Assembly: GCF_019112545.1 (NCBI RefSeq)
Contig: NW_025064884.1
Span: 1,624,032-1,688,031 of the forward strand
Direction: 5' to 3'
Source of the DNA: Guyanagaster necrorhizus
Taxonomy: Eukaryota; Basidiomycota; Agaricomycetes; Agaricales; Physalacriaceae
DNA length: 64,000 nt
Shown: positions 1 to 10,957 of the stretch, piece after piece
How the letters are laid out: every line of letters begins with the position of its first letter
Position numbering within the stretch: position 1 is the first letter of the stretch
Position numbers and translations under genes: made by a program
Notes under the pieces: generated by a model
What the model was told of the DNA's origin: nothing
What the model saw: only the letters and a program-made list of their open reading frames with translations
Database searches by the model: none

Positions 1-1219
1 TAAAGGCAATAGGTCACCATTTGCCATTCTGTTCTTGTGAGAGGATGGCTCTGATAGCACCTTCACTGGAGTCAGCTTCCACCCTAAACTTTCCATCCTG
101 GCTTGGTATGCCCAAGATGATGTCTTCAGCCAATCGGCATTTGAGGTCATCAAATGCTGCTTGTTGGGAAATTCTCCAGGTCTATAGGGAATTTTTGGTT
201 AATTATGTCATTGGTCGGACTACTTTGCTGTAGTCCCAGATGAATCAGTGATAGAAGTTGGTGAAACCAAGAAATGATTGTAGTTTCTTCTTTTTCATTG
301 GTTCCAGCCACTCAGTTACTCTTGCCACTTTGACAGAGTCCATCCTGATGCTCTCTTCACTGATAATGACTCCAAGGTATTCAGTTTCTAATACCTCAAA
401 TTCACATTTTTCAGCCTTGAGAAAAAGCTGATGCTTCCTCATTAAGGCTAGTACTTGTCATACTAGTTGTCAATATTTCTTCTTGGTTTTGAACATGATC
501 AGAATATCATCTAAATAGATCATGACTTTTTCAGTGGCAATGAGATCTTTGAAGATATCATTCATCATCCACTGGAATGTGGCAGATGAATTGGTGAGTC
601 CAAAGAACATAACCATTGGTTTGAACAAATCTTGGTTGGTTTGAAAAGTAGCCTTCTATTCATCATCTCTTTTGATATGCACATTGTTATACTCCCACTG
701 AACATCTAGTTTGGTGTAGTATTTAGCACCTCAGAGTTTGTCTATTAGTTCTGAAATTAGAAAGAGTGGATAACAATTCTTGATCATCATCTCATTGAGT
801 TTCTGGTAGTCTTGTACCAATCAAAGTTTTCCATCCTTCTTTTTGATGAAAAAGAAGGAAGATGCCATTGGTGACTTTGATGGCTGAATCCTTCCACTTG
901 ATAAGTTTTCTTCAAGAAACTTATCCAGTTTCTGTTGTTCATTATTGCCAAGTGGGTAATATTTGCAGTCCAGGTTTGTGTTGGCATTGGAAATTAATTC
1001 AATGGCATGGTCCCAAGGTTTTGGGTCAGATAACTCATTGAAACTTTCTTTTTCGAATAAGTCCCAATAGTCCTGAACCCATTCAGATACTATCTCCTTA
1101 AATATCCTTTTCTTCTTGTCGACATTGGCTTTGGCTGCTAGGTCATTAGCATGATGTATTGCCCAAATGCTGATGGCTCTTTGAAGGTCAATGGCAAGAA
1201 TTGTTTCACCTTTTTCCAT
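1..1219 (-). pseudogene. Gypsy reverse transcriptase and start of RNase H, broken
   Basis: The minus-strand translation carries the usual RT blocks. A segment at 821-1219 ends in SSFFFIKKKDGKL. A block at about 540-610 reads FGLTNSSATFQ. The catalytic YLDD box is at 507-518. A thumb/connection segment at 245-442 contains LGVIISEESIRMD and SFLGFTNFYH. Below 240 the reading continues as RNase H-like sequence interrupted by stops. The YLDD box is intact, but in-frame stops separate the blocks, so no full polymerase can be made from this copy. Confidence 0.85.
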
Positions 1220-1399
1220 TTCCTCATCCCATCAATTCTCAGGATCCTCATCTGGTAGTTTGAATAGAACTTTCTGGCATTGACATTGAGCAAAGATGAT
1301 GTGGCCAGTTTTTCAATTAATTAGTGGATTGTGTCAAATCAGCCAATCATAACCAAGGAATACTTCCTTGGTACCTAAATCAGTTACTGTTAAATCAAT

Positions 1400-1582
1400 T
1401 TATTCCGAATGATCACCAATAGTGAATCTAAGCTCAACATATTTGGTGATTGATCCCACTTGATTCTTTGTTCTGTCTACATTGTAGACTGAGATAGGTG
1501 CCACCATTGTCCAAGTGGAGAGTTTGTGCTTATTGATGAAAGCTTGATTAATTGAACTCTCTGTGCAGCCACTGTCAATCAA
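1400..1582 (-). pseudogene. Gypsy aspartic protease segment
   Basis: A 60-residue minus-strand stretch begins MIDSGCTESSINQAF. The D-S-G triad is the retropepsin active-site motif (DS/TG). The typical hydrophobic and VELRFTIG stretch follows about 45 residues later. It lies between the gag-like part and RT, as expected for gypsy pol. No continuous frame links it to either side. Confidence 0.7.
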
Positions 1583-1899
1583 AGTTGTGACTGCATAGGT
1601 AGATCAAGATGTTAATGTCTCAATCCGAGCTTTTGCCAATAGGTCTTATTCTGGAGATTTGGATCATTGGATAAATTTTTGTGGTCCATATAGTTTGTTG
1701 AGCTATTCTAAGGCTCAGCACTGTTCAGCTACTCATATTCCAGTGATCATATCATCAATCACTTTCTTAGCTCAGATCTTATGTACTCAATTCTTGAGTA
1801 CAGCCTTTGCTGTTGCTTTGTCCTTTATATCTTTGATGGCTTGCCAAGTCCATTCAGTATCAAATAGCTTTAGCCAATTGGTGGGGTTCTCTACCTCTG

Positions 1900-3100
1900 T
1901 TCAGCCCAAAGGTGATTGAGTCTGTCTTGGATATTCAGCTTGGCAAACTTTTGATGATGATGCATCTTTGGGGCTCTCTGCTCCTCTTCAGCCCTTCATT
2001 GGCCCTTGAGTTAGAGAATTTGGTTTTTTAGGCAATTTGCATTTATGAGTAATGGGGTTGGGTATATTCAAATGCATGTATAATTTAGACATAGGGGGTA
2101 CTACAAAAGAGAAATTGTCAGTCTGTCCAGCAGTCTGTGATCTGTTACTTGTGTCCTTGGCTGAGTCAGTGGAATCACTCACTGCTCAGCCTTGTCTTTT
2201 ACCTCCTTGGCCTTTGCTTCTTGGCCAAGGCCTTCCTCTTCCTTCATTAATTTGGCAATCTGTGCTCTAATGTCCTCCCTCATATGCTTGTTCTTCTTCT
2301 GGAGACAGTTTCATGCCATGTGACTCTTCTGGCCACAATTAAAGTATTTTCTCTCTTTTTTGAGATGGTCCACATCCATTGGCTGACCTGTTTCAGTATA
2401 TATCATGCTTGTACTAGTTTACTTCTCACTGAAGGAGGAAGTTGGGGTCAAGCCTATGGGCCTGGTGGATGTGGTCATAGTAGAGGCAGAAGGCTTGGTG
2501 TCTTGTCTCTGGTTTCTGTGCACCCCCTATGATAAGGTTGCCGATTCCACCTTCTGTCATTGTCATTTCTTGTACATAGTAATAATTTGAGCCTTCTATT
2601 CTTTGTATCTGATGGGTATTCCTTGCCCAATGTCAGAGATAATGATAAAATAGGAGGCCAGTACTCCTATCTTTATATACTCAACCATCTGTTCAGAGTC
2701 AGCAACATCATCTCATACTCTGGCAAGTTTACCAAGTCATTCCAATTTGTTGAAGTAGTCAGCAGCTGACTTCTCAGCCATCTTAAAGTCCTCCATCTTT
2801 TGCTTGTGAACTTCTTGGATGGCCAGATCTATAAATTTGTCAATGATCATTTGTTTGAAGACCAGCTATGAGAGGTATTAGTGATGGGTCCTTGTAGTAG
2901 ACCAGAGTGTTGGGGAAATCAGGACCCACCACATCTTGGCTTTATCGGCCATGTGAGTTGCCACAAATATCACTTTATATATGTTAGCAAGAAAGTATAG
3001 AGTGAATACTTGAAAGTATTGGTCACAATCGACCAGAAATTGATCAATATCATCAGAGGCCCCTTTAAAGAGCTGTGACTCCAATATGAGGATGGGTTTG
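1900..3100 (-). pseudogene. Gypsy gag capsid and zinc-knuckle relic
   Basis: The segment at 2878-3084 reads as a retrotransposon capsid start (ESQLFKGASDDIDQFLVDCD, then a WW motif). At about 2305-2347 there is a CCHC knuckle remnant, YFNCGQKSHMA-stop-NC. The first Cys is Tyr and a Trp codon is a stop. Both changes are G-to-A on the coding strand (C-to-T on the plus strand). A lysine-rich tail follows the knuckle. Frames are broken throughout. Confidence 0.7.
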
Positions 3101-3483
3101 ACATTAAGAATTTAGACCCCTGCATCAAGAGCAGGCATTGGATTCAGCCATCCTCTGGCAGGCAGTCCTGATCATCCACTTGGAGGCTCCAAAAAGGAGT
3201 GGAGGAAGCTGTCATCAGTGACAGGACTCTCTGGCAGAGAAACTGTTTTCTGCACAATTTGCCCATTCTTGACGGTTCAGCCCTGGGCAAGTGCTACAGG
3301 ATCATTCTCCATAGAAAGTGATTCTGTGGGTTTTCCACTGCCTTCAGCTTTGTCTAGAGGCAGCTGAATCAGCATCCACCATAGGTTTGGATAATGGCTG
3401 CTTGGTTGGAGTCAGCCCCTAGAGAGCTGGGATGCTATGCTTCAGATAGCCAAGGTGGCAAATGAGTATCTTAATGACATTGT

Positions 3484-4396
3484 TCAGATAGACAGTGCCA
3501 TATTAGCTGGTTTGCTCAGCACAACACTTGACATCCAAGGCCTTGGCATCATACTGTACTTAGACCTGTATGGTGGTAATGCTTGCATCTGGTGTCTTAA
3601 ATATCTTTTATTGTAAATAAAAATGGCCTGTTCAGTGGCCACATATTGTAAAATTTCCATGCACTCAATGTAATCAGTGGCAGTATACCTTTGTCCCATG
3701 GGTGACATCAACCAGATGTCATCCATTCATAATGTCATTGTACCTTCTTGGTACAACTCCATAAAATCCTTCTGGCATGCCTCTTGTGTCAATTCCTTCT
3801 GCTTCTCTTCATGCATTTGTATGTTTCACAAGCTGGCCCAGTCAGTGGAAGGATCCTCAACTTCCCTGTTGTGATTCTCCATCTCATCATCCACATCCTC
3901 ACTGGTGGTCTCACTGCCCACATCTCCCTTGAGAAAAGAACTGTCACATGGGTCATAGACCTTCAGGACAGTCATGCTGGAGCTGCATACTAGGTCTGGG
4001 CTGAGAAGTAGGCTGCTGCTCAGGCTGCTCTGGTGGCTCCTTGATGCTCATTGCTGCTGACACCATTGCTCTGCAATACTGATGGAAGTTTTTGTAAAAC
4101 TTCAGATTGAGGAAAAGAGCTGCAAAGTTTCTGTCAAAGAACTTCTTGAGGTCTCTGATAGAGTTGATGCCCTCATCATCTTCCCTGATGATACCTCTAC
4201 TCTCCAGGATTTCTCCTTGGACCAGAATGTCATCTGTCTCTATAATAGTATCAGTTCTGTAAGATAACAGATGGTTATCATCGAGATGATGGGGTGTTCT
4301 TTCAGCTCTGTCAGAGTCTGCCCAAGGGTCAGACTCAATGATGGGAGTGGTCAGTTCTCTAAATAGGGAGTCAGAGATGGTAATTCTGATGATCAT
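3484..4396 (-). pseudogene. Upstream gag-like region of the gypsy element
   Basis: Two minus-strand open stretches (3953-4396, 147 codons, and 3484-3726, 80 codons) precede the capsid-like part. The first is acidic and ends in a Gln/Pro-rich tail (PPEQPEQQPTSQPRPSMQ), plausible for a gag N-terminal region. I do not recognise a domain. CpG is rare here as in the rest of the element. Confidence 0.45.
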
Positions 4397-5116
4397 GGTA
4401 GTCCAACTTTCTCTCTCATTTTTTCAATGCTCCTCTGCTTCTCATGCCTGGAGATACCACCCAAAGAGGGTGTTCTCCCTTGTGATCTCATTGTCGATAC
4501 ATGCCTGGTCCTGCTTGTACTCAGAAAGGTCTCAGGCATGTTGAATTTGGTCCTCTCTGGAGAGGATCAGATTGGCATATGGGATTGATTGTGTTCCTGT
4601 TAGAACCATTCATATACTCTCTGCTTGGCTAATATTATTGCCAACTGGATGGTGCTCCAACTGGTCAGCTTCAATGGTAGCAGCTTGCCATCAGTGATGC
4701 TCATTGGTGTCATCATCTCAATACAGATTATCATCAGCCCTTATTCTGCAGTCAGTCCTTCTGTTGTTTGCTGATATAGTGGATTGAGACCTATGGCCCC
4801 TGGAATTTCTGGTCTCTTGAGCCATCCATGGGGCATCCAAGGAGTCTCTAGCATGGTGCTCAATGCTGAGGCTAGAGACAGAGGTTGTTGTCCTTGTAGC
4901 TAGGATACTATGCTGAGAGGATGAGATGGAGGTGTCAGGTCTGGGTCATCAAAACCCTGTAGCCCAAGGGTTTCCAGTGTCTTGAACAACTGCAGTCAAG
5001 AGTCACAGAGGGTATGTATGCTGCTGATACTGCTCCTCTTCTTCCCTAGAATGTTTCTCAGTTGAGCTCCCAGAGACATTTTCAGAGTTTGTTCCTTCTA
5101 GAGGTCAGAAAGACTG

Positions 5117-5350
5117 TTAGGCAGAGGCAGGGATGTCATGGAGAGGGAGGTCTGATGTGATATTGTGGAGAATAGTTTGAATATGTTGGAATTTGTGATA
5201 GTGTCTGATTGTCCAAGCTACGATTGATTGGCATCCATAGCACAGCTGTATGATCACTAATAGACCAATCAAGATTCCTATAATAGAAGCCAAGAGTTTA
5301 AAGAACTTGTGAGTAAAGTTTGGATTGGATAGATCAAGAGCAGAGGGCAT
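5117..5350 (-). CDS. Short ORF with a membrane segment at the 5' end of the gypsy element
   Basis: A 77-residue minus-strand ORF starts at an ATG, MPSALDLSNPNFTHKFF. Residues about 18-38 form a strongly hydrophobic stretch (LLASIIGILIGLLVIIQLCY), followed by a short basic/His tail. It sits just upstream of the gag-like region. It could be a remnant of the gag leader, an extra ORF of this element family, or chance. I recognise no homologous family. Confidence 0.35.
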   Translation of the reverse strand: MPSALDLSNPNFTHKFFKLLASIIGILIGLLVIIQLCYGCQSIVAWTIRHYHKFQHIQTILHNITSDLPLHDIPASA

Positions 5351-5884
5351 TTAGTTTCTCAGCACAATTGAGCTTGAGAAAGGGAAGCTAGAAGCTTCAA
5401 GCTAATTGTTAAGCCCAAATTTCACATGACTATCAACATGTGATAAACAGTCAGAACCTTGCACTTCAGGTTGACCAACTGAGTTCACTGATGTGTTAAT
5501 AGAGTTGTGTAGTCAAGGCATTTGCAAGTCACTCAAGAGTAGATAGTGAAGAATAAACTTTAGCTTGAAGCTGGGGTACTACAGCGAGAGTTAACCTACT
5601 TAAATACTGTTCTGGTATCTGGCTATAAATAAATGTTCACAAAAGCTGTTGTCTTGCTGTTATGCTGTTACTGCTGCACTGCCATTGGGGACAAAAGGAG
5701 CATTGTCTCTCCCTTCACAGCATACAGCAGTGTGATAAGACCAGACCAACTGGGTTGCTGACTAAGCCTTCCCATGGTCCTAAGTGCTAGTCTAAGTGCC
5801 CTGACTAAGCAAAGATAGGGGTCATTTCTGAGGAAAAAGAAAAGAAAATAGAAGAAAATCAGGAAAAATCATAACAGGAAAACC
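5351..5884. other. Junction zone between gypsy and copia elements, probable LTR remnants
   Basis: There is no coding sequence. The plus strand has a TATA-like CTATAAATAAATG near 5622-5634 and a purine-rich stretch near 5835-5880 just before the copia reading frame. A gypsy 5' LTR would be expected here, but I could not pair two ends because the partner LTR lies outside the window. Confidence 0.4.
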
Positions 5885-6565
5885 ATGCAGTATATCCCAT
5901 ATCTCCAGATCCTTGGCTCTGTAGCATACCTGGCCATCACCACTCATCCTGATATAGCTTTTGCAGTCAGTGTCCTATCATGTTTCAGCAAAAACCCTGG
6001 ATTAAGACATTGGGAGGCCCTGAAACACCTCCTCAGATACATAAAGGGAACAATCAACCTAAAATTGACATATTCACCTGATGCTACAAACTCAGACCTG
6101 TTCAAAATGTACACAGATGCAGATCATGAAGGAAACCCAGACAATGGGCACTCGATCTCAGGATATGTTGTCAAGATGGACACAGGTGCAGTCAGCTGGA
6201 TGAGCCAGCTACAATCTATAGTAACCTTATCGATCACAGAGGCTGAATATGTGGCTGCTGTCTCTGCTGGACAGGAAATTCTGTGGCTGTGAAATCTGTT
6301 CACAGAATTTGGCTTTCATCATCTGTCGCCATCTCCACTGCTGATTGACAACCAGTCTGCTCTCTCTGTCGCTCGCAATCCTGATCATCACAGTCGTGTC
6401 AAACATCTCAACCTCCACTTCTACTAGTTACGAGACGAGGTTGAGTGGGGGCACATACATATTGAACATCTTCGCACAGAAGACATGCCTGCTGACATCT
6501 TCACAAAAGCCTTAGGGAAGGAGAAGATGACTCACATGATCAGGCTGTTAGGTCTTGAACTCTGA
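5885..6565 (+). pseudogene. Ty1/copia reverse transcriptase/RNase H C-terminal part
   Basis: The translation begins inside the copia RT C-terminus (ILGSVAYLAITTHPDIAFAV) and passes through the block ending in the RNase H start, YTDADHEGNPDNGHSISGYV and SITEAEYVAA. After an in-frame TGA near 6291 it continues with LLIDNQSALSVARNPDHHSR and, after a TAG near 6425, HIHIEHLRTEDMPADIFTKA. These are standard copia RNase H and tail motifs. The upstream gag, integrase and most of RT are missing. The two stops mark it as non-functional. Confidence 0.9.
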
Positions 6566-6587
6566 GAAGTATTGTGTCGAGGGGGAG

Positions 6588-6835
6588 TGTTGCGGGACAA
6601 CACAAGTACCTGATGTCAACCTTATATAAGCATAGACAGTTTTGTCCTGAGTCAACGGTCAATTGCCTTTAAGCAATTGACCGTCGTACTCAGTCTGGCC
6701 TATTATCCACTGCAAGAAAGTAACCTGCCTGCAACAATTATACCGTATCTGGGCCCTTTGAGAGAGAGATATCATTATTGATATACCCCGCCTTCCGCTT
6801 CATGCCGAACATAGGCATTGACTTGTTCCTCAACA
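6588..6835 (+). repeat. Putative 3' LTR of the copia element
   Basis: Immediately after the copia stop codon comes a polypurine tract (GAGGGGGAG, 6579-6587), then TGTTGCGGGACAAC. A matching CAACA end lies at 6831-6835, giving TGTTG...CAACA termini typical of Ty1/copia and an LTR of about 248 bp. A TATA box (TATATAA, about 6623-6629) lies inside. The right border is inferred, since no second LTR is available for comparison. Confidence 0.6.
6655..6684. repeat. Perfect 12-bp inverted repeat inside the LTR
   Basis: ACGGTCAATTGC (6655-6666) and its exact reverse complement (6673-6684) are separated by CTTTAA. The hairpin lies about 25 bp downstream of the LTR TATA box, so it could fold in the 5' leader of the element's RNA. 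Confidence 0.7.
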
Positions 6836-7057
6836 AGGCTGCATACTACACACTGTGCCTTCTTCTGCCAATACAAGTTCGTTGAGAATGCAGAGTATCT
6901 CGTTGTGGCACCCGAAGAGTTCTAGGCGACCCCAAAGAGAGCAACGACCGCGACTACATATCAGACTGTATGTTATATGCATATCTGGGTCTGAAACACA
7001 AGTGTGAATTTTGATTGCCTCGAAAGATGCATAGGAGCTTGACCCATAATAAGCAAA

Positions 7058-9262
7058 TCAACTCCCTTCCTTGATCAAATCTGCCGCCCTTTCTGCAACA
7101 ACATACACCGCTACCTGGGTATGTCCAGCCGGTACATACGGCTAAAACCCCCAAATCATCATCCCACTGTCAGAGACAAAACCAAGGGGAGACCTACCAA
7201 AACCGACGCGTCCACAACTCTCGCCCCTCTCGCCTGCTTCAGCCTCAAATCCGGGTCAACGACACCCCAACGCGCCTTGGGCGGGGACATACTCGCCGTA
7301 CCCACCGAATGACCCCCCGGGCTAGCCCCGTTCCGAATGCTCCCTTCCAGATCCCCGATATCCGTGACGAGCTCGAGGATGTAATCCGCCCACACGGGGG
7401 CACCGACAAACCTCTGCGCGCCTCCCACAGCCTGTTCCATCAACACCAGATCCTGCTCATGCGAGAGAGTATTAGGGTTGATGACAGGCGGGGCGAGGGG
7501 ATCGGTGCTGTTAATGGTGACGTTCCCATCTTTCCATACACCCGCGAGTCAGCAAACGAAAAGGATAAGATACATTGCATACAAGATACTGGGCACAGAA
7601 TATTGATTAACATGGTGAAAAAGCTCCCAGTTGGGGGGACGGTGTCAACTGGTATCCCGCCCTAATAATTATCTCCATCAATAATGATCATCAGGTGAAA
7701 CGCTAAGACCCACAGTGAACATCAGCTCATAATGGCCTGTCCGATTGCCCGCGCACGGCTCCTCCTCGAGTAAGCCTTCTCCTACCCGGAAAGATCCCAA
7801 CTGATTTGACGCACTATTAGTGAGAAAACCCGTCCGATTCGCCTGCCACTCCATCAAGGCTTCTTCTTGGAACGTCGCGTTCCTCCAGTACACATTCTCA
7901 ATAGTGTTCGTGTCATTAACAGTCCAAGAAAGACTCCAGGTCAGTTGGTCCCTGAAGTTCTTCCCAACATCGGGAAGATGCACCGTCGGAGTGATGCCTA
8001 GTGCAGACAGCTCATCCGCATCCCCTATGCCCGAGTTGAGCAGAATATGGGGAGTTTCGATGACACCAGCAGAGAGGATGATCTCCTTCCGAGCTGAAAG
8101 AGTATGCATTGTTTCTGGGACTTGTATCAGCTGAGTCTAACACTGGAAATAGAGAACAAACATACTTCCGGCATCCTGTGTGAATTCCACAGCATCAAAA
8201 TATGGTTTGTCGTCATCAGTCGAGCCGTTTGTCATTAAAATCCGGGTCACATGCGAATCCACAAGCACATGGAGATTCTCTCTTTCGATGTACTCGGGAG
8301 CGAGATACGACGTCTCCGAGCTACTTCTTGTCCCATTCCCGATAGTCTTCTGATGCCAGCCTTTCATGCGGGTCAGTTTGAGCACAGCATACCACTCTTC
8401 ACTCACCGATACCCAAATGATACCCAGAATTATAGTCCAGATTGAACGGAAACTCTTCCGGGAGCTCCTCAGTGACTTGGATGACGCGCCCATCAATGGC
8501 ACTCGGGTATTCAGCCACCGACACCGAATTGAGTCCGTGAAAGCCGTGTACGGCGGGGTTGTATTGCCCGGTGGTATTGTGACCATCTGCGGAAGCGACG
8601 AAGCGCTCGTTCTAGTACCCACAAAGTCAGAGAACCTCTTAGGCCACGACATATACTACCTTTCGAAAGTAGGGCTGCATTTTATCCCATCCCCATCCAT
8701 CGTCCCCACTGATATTCGCATATCGATCATAGTCCTCGGACGAACCGCGTGTGTATGTCAGGCCATCTGCAAAAAAAGGCACTCGCTCAGTAACAAGAGA
8801 ACACGGTCAAATTCAACTTACTAATAGCACTACACCCACCCAATCCGAATCCCCTTATATAGGCAAAGTTCCGGTTGTTCAAGCCAGGCTGAGGAGTAGT
8901 GGTGAAGTTCCAGTTCTGCAGAGGTGGATGTGTCAAGCAGAAGAAGGGTATCTGCAAAGTCAAGACATCCGCTGTTCTGAGAGGTGTTGAAGGAATGTGT
9001 TGAAAAGAGAAAGAATAACATACGATCTCCCCGCTTCGAGAACGAGAACGGACGTATCGGGCTGTTCGGTCAAACGGTTGGCGAGGACGTTCCCTGCCGT
9101 ACCGCCTTATGAGGAGCATTAGTTGCGGCGAGGAGGAAGGATGTCGAGACTGTATGTACCTCCAATGATAATATAGTCAAAATATTGAGCTGGAAGGTCT
9201 GCGACTCTTTCGTATATCGCAGCGGAGCATAGCGGCAGAAGGAGTAAGAGGAATGAGAACAT
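7058..9262 (-). CDS. Secreted GMC oxidoreductase, aryl-alcohol-oxidase-like
   Basis: An FAD-dependent glucose-methanol-choline oxidoreductase, probably secreted, oxidising alcohols and yielding H2O2. The ATG at 9260-9262 opens a signal peptide (MFSFLLLLLPLCSAA). The Rossmann motif IIGGGTAGNVLANRL forms across the first intron. A later segment reads FAYIRGFGLGGCSA. The second GMC signature is AGVIETPHILLNSGIG (about 8050). The C-terminal half has SPGGHSVGTASMSP and, across the last intron, PYVPAGHTQVAVYV. The His in HSVGT and the His in AGHTQ correspond to the catalytic pair. The stop is at 7058-7060. Several short introns are needed, and one junction near 7540-7580 did not resolve cleanly in frame by eye, so a frameshift there is possible. 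Length (about 600 residues) matches the family. Confidence 0.85.
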
Positions 9263-9953
9263 GAAGGGAATGACCGAGCGTGGCGCATGTGGATTATAAG
9301 AACGACAGCGTGGCTTGAAGACGCTGGTGTTCCTACGAACGGAGACCCGCAGAGCTGGATTGCCCGAGGTGATACATTAATGGAATCCGTAGAAAGATCG
9401 GCTCGGACGACATGTGGATCTGACAGCATCAAGGCATGGTTGTCTGGCCCCACTGTAGATGAGGCAAAAATAATTTCTGCATCAAAGTACAATGAACGTC
9501 AAGAAAAGGTGGATGAAAAAAATTGCGGCGGTGGATCTTGCCGCCATCTCACTCTCGATCCCTAGGTGCAACGCCCAAAGGAAAGTCTGATGGACAGGTT
9601 ACAGTCTTCATATTACCGCAGCTCCTGCAAGAAGTTCTTCTGCAGCATACGTCTCTACTTGATTTCTACGCACACCTACAGGCATCTAGATCTGAACTGA
9701 CTGCCCAATCACTAATGAGAGCACTCACTTTCAGACTCATAACTATTTCATCTTGTTCATTATAATGCAGTTGCTCCCGTCCCGTCCTCATCGGCCGTTC
9801 CTTCCATACATCTATTTTATTAGCGTGCTGTTAACATGATGTTTGCGGATATAAATTTGAAAAGCCCCACATTCTTCACATATCTCGTTCAGCCAACGCC
9901 GACGCCTTTGTTCGGCGGTATTCTACCCTGACTGTCGTGTCCGCTTTTCAACT
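9263..9953. other. Region upstream of the GMC gene, no gene recognised
   Basis: It holds the presumed promoter of the minus-strand oxidoreductase. Short open stretches have no recognisable motifs. One copy of an 18-bp direct repeat (GTTCGGCGGTATTCTACC) is at 9910-9927; the other copy is at 10727-10744. Confidence 0.5.
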
Positions 9954-10458
9954 TAGGGCTGCGCGCCTTCCGTATCCGTACCGTATACTGGATAGTGATG
10001 GATGCTGACGGAGTCGATCCGTATAATTACGGCCGTATATTCATTATGGTAAGCTCATCCTGTAATACATGGTAGTATGACGCCTTAAAGTAATAGACTA
10101 ATGTACTAACCTGTTTGACGAGTATAGAGTGGATCTAGATGAAAAAGTCGGCCATTTTGTGGTGCTCTACTAGGCTCGAAGGGTTGAATCATGACATCAT
10201 AGTGCCCTACAATGAAGATTTAAAGTCAGAAGAGCGCCGGACATGGAAACTGAAAGAACATGAAGGTAAGCTGTTTAAATTCACTTCAGAATGTGTATAC
10301 ACCACTCGAAATCTTTTGTCAAACCCCTTCAGCACTGCCACATAATTTATACGGTCGTGTTGTACGTACGGTATTGCTAGAAGGCCTCATGGCTTCGGCA
10401 CGTATACCGTACACGGAATCCGTAGAACCGTACAATACCGTTACGGCGCGCAGCCCTA
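9954..10458. mobile_element. Non-autonomous hAT-like DNA transposon (MITE), 505 bp
   Basis: The ends are a perfect 14-bp terminal inverted repeat, TAGGGCTGCGCGCC (9954-9967) and its reverse complement (10445-10458). The flanks are TTTCAACT (9946-9953) and TTTCGACT (10459-10466), an 8-bp target-site duplication with one A/G difference. Eight-bp duplications and TAGGG-type ends are typical of hAT elements. CCGTA-type motifs are repeated in the subterminal parts on both sides, as expected for transposase binding sites. No transposase is encoded; one 68-codon open stretch inside is not recognisable. Confidence 0.8.
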
Positions 10459-10877
10459 TTTCGACTGGGCGCTCTTCATGTATAGTACGTGATCTTGAGC
10501 TCGAGCTTGGGGAACAGATCTGCCTCAGTTGCATTGTCTTCATTGTACATCCACTAGCGCCTTACCAACGCAATGTATGTGTCGACGATGAGAGCATAGA
10601 TTCAACATTCCTCCTACATCTTCTTGAGCCAACATGGATGTATCTGGATAGCGAACGATTCACCAGCATCTGATATTCCTCTGTGGACACTGCCTACCTA
10701 CCTACCTACCGACCTACCGACCTATGGTTCGGCGGTATTCTACCTGGATTATCCTGATCGTTTTTCCGGTACTGACCCGGAACAGGAGGCCTGTGTTCGC
10801 TATGAGTAGGAGGGCTCAACGTCGTGGTAAAATCAAGCTTGAAGAATATAAGCAAATACGTCACCCTTTACGTCACG
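10459..10877. other. Intergenic spacer with a CCTA/CCGA microsatellite
   Basis: No gene is recognised. A tetranucleotide tract (CCTA with two CCGA variants) occupies about 10693-10724 and directly precedes the second copy of the 18-bp direct repeat at 10727-10744. Confidence 0.6.
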
Positions 10878-10957
10878 TCGGATATGGTGTAACGGCTAAC
10901 ATTGCCGCCTCTCAGGTTGTTTGCGCGGCAGCTCGGGGTTCGATTCCCCGTATCCGA
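10878..10957 (+). tRNA. tRNA-Glu (anticodon CTC) with a 9-nt intron
   Basis: The cloverleaf is complete. The acceptor TCGGATA pairs perfectly with TATCCGA. The D arm is GTG...CAT. The anticodon stem GCCGC pairs with GCGGC, with loop CTCTCA... giving CTC. The T arm CGGGG-TTCGATT-CCCCG carries an intact B box (GGTTCGATTCC). The anticodon loop is 16 nt instead of 7, so a 9-nt intron after position 37 is inferred. This is the only one of three related copies in the window that looks functional. Confidence 0.85.

Larger units (their letters stand above)
1..5350 (-). mobile_element. Degenerate Ty3/gypsy LTR retrotransposon, truncated by window start
   Basis: Read on the minus strand, the order is a short membrane ORF, gag-like segments, a zinc-knuckle relic, aspartic protease, then reverse transcriptase running off at position 1. 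Protease before RT, with no integrase in between, and the RT blocks fit the Ty3/gypsy order. The frame is broken by many stops and the stretch has strikingly few CG dinucleotides compared with the genes after 7 kb, so the copy is almost certainly dead. RNase H remnants appear below about 240; integrase and the 3' LTR would lie outside the window. A 5' LTR should lie above 5350, but I could not fix its borders. Confidence 0.85.

Noticed and set aside
7309..8824. Long plus-strand open stretches over the GMC gene
   Set aside because: They are antisense shadows. The minus strand carries the conserved GMC motifs and the splice signals.
10139..10345. 68-codon ORF inside the MITE as a transposase remnant
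   Set aside because: No hAT dimerisation or catalytic motif; the length is expected by chance in a 505-bp element.
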